Assembly: GCF_001458435.1 (NCBI RefSeq)
Contig: NZ_CYSF01000006.1
Span: forward strand, 1 to 64,000
Direction: 5' to 3'
Origin: Thalassovita mediterranea
GTDB taxonomy: Bacteria; Pseudomonadota; Alphaproteobacteria; Rhodobacterales; Rhodobacteraceae
DNA length: 64,000 nucleotides
Below, in pieces: positions 60,073 through 64,000 of the stretch (positions are counted from its first letter, which is position 1; the number at the start of each line of letters is the position of its first letter). A program made the translations under genes and the position numbers. Under the pieces are notes generated by a model. That model made no database searches. It saw only the letters and a list, made by a program, of their open reading frames with translations, and was not told the DNA's origin.

Positions 60073-62622
60073 TTAATATAGCCCGCCAGAAGACACCGCG
60101 CCAAAGCTGGCCTTGGGTCCCACAACCGTGGTGCGCCCGGTGGAGGTGGTGACCTCCTGCCCTTGCTCTTCGATTTCGTTAAAGAGCGGCAGGTTCGATC
60201 CCATGGCAAAACCACCGTCAAAGGTCAGACCAAACAGCGGCTCCTCACCATCGCGGAAGAACTCAGCAACCACATGTTCACCGCTGGCATCATCGGCCAG
60301 ACGTTCACCGGTGAAACGGTCAATCTTAATGAAACGCCCATCTTCAGGCACCTTGAAGGCACCGCCGCCGTATTTCTTGACCGCTTCTTTCATGAACTCG
60401 TTGAACACCGGACCACACATGGTGCCGCCATAGGCCCCACGGCCCAGCGGGCGTGGGTTGTCGTGCCCCATGTAGCAGCCCGCCACGATGTTCGACGAAA
60501 AGCCTACGAACCACACATCGCGGGAATCGTTGGTGGTCCCGGTCTTGCCCGCGATCGGAACCCCAACGCGGATGTTGGTGGCAGTGCCGCGATCCACAAC
60601 GCCCTTCATCATCGACGTCAGCTGATAGGCGGTGGTCTGATCCATCACCCGTTCGCGGTTGCTGAAAATGCGCGGCGCCTGACCTGCAGGCAGGTTCGCA
60701 TCCGCACAGTTCACACAGTCACGTTGATCGTGGCGATAGATCGTGCGACCGTAGCGGTCCTGAATACGGTCCACCAGCGTCGGCTCTACCCGTTCACCGC
60801 CATTTGCAAACATCGCGTAGGCCGCCACGATCTTGAACAGCGTGGTTTCATCCGCGCCAAGCGAGTTCGCCAAAAACTGCCCCATGTTGTCATAGACACC
60901 AAAACGTTCGGCATAATCCGCGACCACATCCATGCCCACCTCTTGCGCCAGACGGATGGTCATCAGGTTCCGCGACTGTTCGATGCCGGTGCGCAGAGGC
61001 GTAGGGCCATAGAATTTGTTGGACGAGTTTTTGGGCCGCCACAGGCCTTGGGGCGTGTTCACCTCGATCGGGGCGTCAATCACGATGGTCGCAGGCGAAT
61101 AGCCGCTATCCAGCGCAGCCGCATAAACAAACGGTTTGAAGCTGGATCCCGGCTGACGACGCGCCTGTGTTGCGCGGTTGAACACCGAATGCTGGTAGCT
61201 GAAACCGCCCTGCATCGCGATCACACGGCCCGTGTTCACATCCATCGCCATGAAACCGCCCTGAATTTCCGGCACTTGGCGCAGGGTCCAGCGTACGAAA
61301 CTGCCGTCCGCATCCTTGGTCATGGCGCGCACCAGAACCACATCGCCAACGCTCAGCAGATCACCGGCTTTCTTAGCCTTGCGCCCAACCTTACCGTTTT
61401 CCAGCAGTGGGCCAGCCCAAGTCACGTCCTTGGCCACGATCCAGTGACCATCAGCATCCTCATCCACACCTTCGATACCGATACGCATGTCGTTTTTACC
61501 TGCGGCCAGAACCACCGCAGGGTGCCATTTGCCGTTCAGGGTGATGTCACGGGGCACCGCCGCCTTGGCCAATGCCGCGCGCCAGCTGTCCTCATCCGCC
61601 AACTGATCTTCGGGGATAGTCACACCCGTGCCACGCCAGACACCGCGACCACGGTCATAATCCTCCAGCCCACGGCGCAGCGCCTCGGCGGCAATCACCT
61701 GCATTTCAGGTTCCACCGTCGCACGCACGGTCATCCCACCGGAGAAGAACTGCTCTTCGCCAAAATCGCTGCTCAACTGGCGACGGATTTCATCGGTAAA
61801 GTAATCACGCGGCGGCAAGGCGGATTTGAAGCTGTCAAAATCTCCGTTCTGAACCGAACGCAGCGGCAGCTCGCGCTCTGCCTCATAGGCCGCTTGGGTG
61901 ATATAGCCGTTTTCGGCCATTTCCTTCAGCACGAAGTTGCGGCGCGCCAGCACCCGGTCCTTGTTGCGTACAGGGTGAAATTTGCCCGGCGCCTTCGGCA
62001 TTGAGGCAAGGGTTGCCGCCTCATGCGGGGCCAACTCACCCAGCGTCTTGTTGAAATAAGTCTGCGCCGCCGCCGTTACACCGTAGGAGTTCTGACCAAG
62101 GAAAATTTCGTTCAGATACAGCTCAAGGATCTTATCCTTGTCCAGCGTATCCTCCACCCGCGTGGCAAGGATGATCTCTTTGATCTTACGCTCAATTTTG
62201 CGTTCGCCGCCAAGTAGGAAGTTCTTCATCACCTGCTGGGTGATCGTCGACGCCCCACGCACGGATTGCCCACGCGAACGCGCCGCCTCTACCATCGCAG
62301 CGACGATACCACGGGCGTCATACCCTTGGTGCGTGTAGAAATTCTTATCCTCGGCCGAGATGAAGGCGTATTTCACCAGATCAGGGATTTCTTCGGCGGG
62401 GGTGAACAGACGACGTTCTTTGGCAAACTCGTCAATCAGCCGCCCCTCGCCGGAATAGATCCGGCTGATGGTGGGGGGCGTGTATTGCGCCAGTGCCTCA
62501 TGGCTGGGCAGGTCGCGACCGTAGATATAGAAAATCGACCCGATGCTCAACGCCGCTACGGCGATGCCCAGCGTGATCAGGGAAAAAATACCCCCGAAAA
62601 AGGAAAAGATGAACCTCAGCAC
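60073..62622 (-). CDS. mrcA: Penicillin-binding protein 1A (bifunctional class A PBP)
   Basis: An 849-residue peptidoglycan synthase. A membrane anchor (about 8-34) is followed by the GT51 glycosyltransferase with ISAEDKNFYTHQGYDARGI (catalytic Glu91), GASTITQQVMKNFLL and NEIFLGQNSYGVTAAAQTYF. An OB-like domain lies in the middle (about 320-420) and the transpeptidase has S-x-x-K in RQPGSSFKPFVYAAA, S-x-N in IEQSRNLMTIRL and K-T-G in IAGKTGTTNDS. It starts with GTG at 62622. The wall amidase gene upstream on the same strand ends 162 bases before, so they may be coexpressed. Confidence 0.94.
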   Translation of the reverse strand: MLRFIFSFFGGIFSLITLGIAVAALSIGSIFYIYGRDLPSHEALAQYTPPTISRIYSGEGRLIDEFAKERRLFTPAEEIPDLVKYAFISAEDKNFYTHQGYDARGIVAAMVEAARSRGQSVRGASTITQQVMKNFLLGGERKIERKIKEIILATRVEDTLDKDKILELYLNEIFLGQNSYGVTAAAQTYFNKTLGELAPHEAATLASMPKAPGKFHPVRNKDRVLARRNFVLKEMAENGYITQAAYEAERELPLRSVQNGDFDSFKSALPPRDYFTDEIRRQLSSDFGEEQFFSGGMTVRATVEPEMQVIAAEALRRGLEDYDRGRGVWRGTGVTIPEDQLADEDSWRAALAKAAVPRDITLNGKWHPAVVLAAGKNDMRIGIEGVDEDADGHWIVAKDVTWAGPLLENGKVGRKAKKAGDLLSVGDVVLVRAMTKDADGSFVRWTLRQVPEIQGGFMAMDVNTGRVIAMQGGFSYQHSVFNRATQARRQPGSSFKPFVYAAALDSGYSPATIVIDAPIEVNTPQGLWRPKNSSNKFYGPTPLRTGIEQSRNLMTIRLAQEVGMDVVADYAERFGVYDNMGQFLANSLGADETTLFKIVAAYAMFANGGERVEPTLVDRIQDRYGRTIYRHDQRDCVNCADANLPAGQAPRIFSNRERVMDQTTAYQLTSMMKGVVDRGTATNIRVGVPIAGKTGTTNDSRDVWFVGFSSNIVAGCYMGHDNPRPLGRGAYGGTMCGPVFNEFMKEAVKKYGGGAFKVPEDGRFIKIDRFTGERLADDASGEHVVAEFFRDGEEPLFGLTFDGGFAMGSNLPLFNEIEEQGQEVTTSTGRTTVVGPKASFGAVSSGGLY

Positions 62623-62784
62623 TGGTGGCGTCCTTATCTTGGGATCGGTCTTGGTCTACGCGTGTTAAGCGCACTCTATAATCGTCCCCGCAAAGGGCGT
62701 CAAAACAAGAAGGCGTAATGCCCCCACCTCAGCCAGCTTTTGCCCACTGACGTTGGGGCGCGTGCCGCAGTGCGGTTGCCAAAA

Positions 62785-64000
62785 TTACTGCCGCACCATT
62801 TGCGCCCGCGCCGCGTCATCACGCGCCCAGGCCTGCAGCGCATCACGAATGCCCGCAGCTGCGTTAATCCGCCACTGTTTGTTGGTGATGTTTTTCAGGT
62901 CCCGTTCGCTAGACATAAACCCGATTTCCAACAAGACCGATGGGATATCAGCGGCCTTCAACACCGAAAACCCAGCGCGTCGCAGCGGCCGCCGGTTCAG
63001 GGGCGCACCAACATCGCCCAGACCGCTGATCATTGCTGCTGCCAGCCGGTCTGCACGCGGTGCGGTTTCTTGACGGGCAAGATCCATCAACACATCTGCG
63101 ACCACGTCATCCTGCCCCGTCAAATCGACACCCGACAGAATATCGGAACGGTTGTGGCGTTCGGCCAGTTTGGCAGATGCGGCATCCGACGCCTCTCCGG
63201 AAAGTAGATACAGCGTTGCCCCCAACGCCTGTCCTTCGGCCAAGGCATCTGCGTGCAGCGACAAAAAAACATGAGCGCCAACGGCATGCGCCATCGCGAC
63301 GCGCCGTTCCAGACTGACAAAACGGTCCTCTTCCCGCGTAAGGAACACCTCAAAACCGCCTGATCGCAAAAGGGTTTCCTTAAGTTCCAGCGCGAATGCC
63401 AGCATCAGATCCTTTTCTGCATACCCCTGCCGTTCGGCACCGGGATCAATACCGCCATGGCCAGGGTCCAGCATCACCCGCAACGGGCCGTCGCCGGGCA
63501 GACCTGTGACCTTGGCCTGCCCTGTCACCGGCGGCAGGTCCCAGCGAGGATCATAGGGCGCCCCCGATTTTGCGACAAAATCCCCCGCCTCAACTGACGC
63601 CAAGGTGACGACCAAATTGGCCCGCGCAGTCTCTGCCTCTGTCACCATCTCCACCGTCTCAACGGCCAAAGGGGTGGCCAGATCAACCACCATCCGCGAC
63701 CAGCCGGGCCGCACGCCGCCAAAGCGCAGGGCCGATACGCCATCCGCATTCAGCAACGCGGTTTCCGTGACACCACGCCAATCGACCTCGCGAAAATCCA
63801 AAACCAACCGAGCAGGCTCAGCCAAGGTATAGACCCGAAACGGCACGCCCTGTGTCAGGCCAAGGCGTAGTTCAACGCCGCCACCCCAAGTGTCGCGCAC
63901 ATGGGACGCACCCACCTCAACCCGTGCCAGCCCGCTCAGATCCTGCGCCGCTGCAGGCGTCAGCGCCGCCAGCATGGTCCAAACCATCACACCCCAAATC
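62785..64000 (-). CDS. N-acetylmuramoyl-L-alanine amidase (AmiC-like), 5' end outside the window
   Basis: At least 405 residues are visible. The N-terminus is the end of a signal peptide (IWGVMVWTMLAALTPAAAQ) that continues in frame to the window edge, so the true start probably lies beyond 64000; a GTG at 63990 would give a short signal. An AMIN-like beta domain (about 20-150) precedes the Amidase_3 domain, with zinc ligands in VMLDPGHGGIDPGAE, Glu in KDLMLAFALELKE and His in VFLSLHADAL, and the catalytic Glu in VLLEIGFMSSERD. It splits stem peptides from glycan at division; location periplasmic. Confidence 0.9.
   Translation of the reverse strand, partial: IWGVMVWTMLAALTPAAAQDLSGLARVEVGASHVRDTWGGGVELRLGLTQGVPFRVYTLAEPARLVLDFREVDWRGVTETALLNADGVSALRFGGVRPGWSRMVVDLATPLAVETVEMVTEAETARANLVVTLASVEAGDFVAKSGAPYDPRWDLPPVTGQAKVTGLPGDGPLRVMLDPGHGGIDPGAERQGYAEKDLMLAFALELKETLLRSGGFEVFLTREEDRFVSLERRVAMAHAVGAHVFLSLHADALAEGQALGATLYLLSGEASDAASAKLAERHNRSDILSGVDLTGQDDVVADVLMDLARQETAPRADRLAAAMISGLGDVGAPLNRRPLRRAGFSVLKAADIPSVLLEIGFMSSERDLKNITNKQWRINAAAGIRDALQAWARDDAARAQMVRQ

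Noticed and set aside
60163-62004. 613-codon open frame antisense to the PBP1A gene
   Set aside because: Mirror frame of the PBP1A gene, which has all catalytic motifs; no start signals.
1-64000. Search for prophage, insertion sequences, CRISPR, integron or defence genes
   Set aside because: No integrase, transposase, repeat-spacer pattern or recognisable defence gene was seen; gene order and composition look like stable chromosomal core.

Overview
The window reads as a chromosomal segment of a Rhodobacterales (Roseobacter-group) alphaproteobacterium. This rests on gene content: alphaproteobacterial long dCTP deaminase, OlsB, a one-cysteine DksA, the methyltransferase/PIN pair known in Rhodobacter as RSP_2647/RSP_2648, DUF2927 and DUF2852 proteins, an Entner-Doudoroff operon and a TRAP transporter, all in moderately high G+C DNA. 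Almost everything is core or housekeeping sequence. I saw no phage, insertion sequence, CRISPR array or integron.

Layout. 1-5.5 kb: gene tail, chemoreceptor, ABC-F ATPase (uup), PEP mutase/isocitrate lyase-family enzyme, ornithine-lipid acyltransferase olsB. 5.6-10.5 kb: bamE, diverging from the block DUF177 - rpmF - plsX - fabH - ihfA - merR. 10.7-14.5 kb: tRNA-Pro(GGG), a crotonase, dCTP deaminase, an MFS transporter and a 52-codon gene convergent with it. 14.6-20.1 kb (minus): argS - SPOR protein - nagZ - scpA - scpB. 20.2-26.5 kb: proton antiporter, dgt, A-type Fe-S carrier, exonuclease III, FAD monooxygenase, dksA. 26.7-30.6 kb: MoxR ATPase, DUF2927 lipoprotein, two-TM microprotein, VWA protein. 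30.6-35.4 kb: PhoD-like phosphatase, M48 protease, PIN protein and RNA methyltransferase, lipoprotein. 35.6-41.3 kb: edd-eda, then glnE with a small partner on the minus strand. 41.4-45 kb: flavodoxin-fold reductase, YbaK-type deacylase, DUF2852 and RDD membrane proteins, bpt, a lone CZB protein. 45-52 kb: TRAP transporter (large permease, small permease, interrupted binding protein) divergent from a Cache histidine kinase and NarL-type regulator. 52-54.9 kb: ilvI-ilvH behind an attenuator. 55-64 kb: Rieske oxygenase, DUF2189 membrane protein, amidase, prfB, PBP1A and an N-acetylmuramoyl-L-alanine amidase that runs off the right edge.

Most informative observations: (1) the TRAP binding-protein gene has an in-frame TAG at codon 40, just after a twin-arginine signal peptide, while the reading frame continues intact behind it; (2) ilvI has a complete attenuator, with promoter, a 15-residue leader peptide carrying Leu-Val-Val-Ile-Val, a 10-bp antiterminator and a U-run terminator; (3) the start codon and ribosome binding site of the RNA methyltransferase lie in a perfect 11-bp hairpin; (4) two matching 19-bp dyads precede the DUF2852 gene, and a LacI/GntR-like operator precedes edd; (5) three very short genes or peptides (52, 55 and 15 residues) were found by direct reading. 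Function calls rest on motif recognition by eye; no database search was possible.
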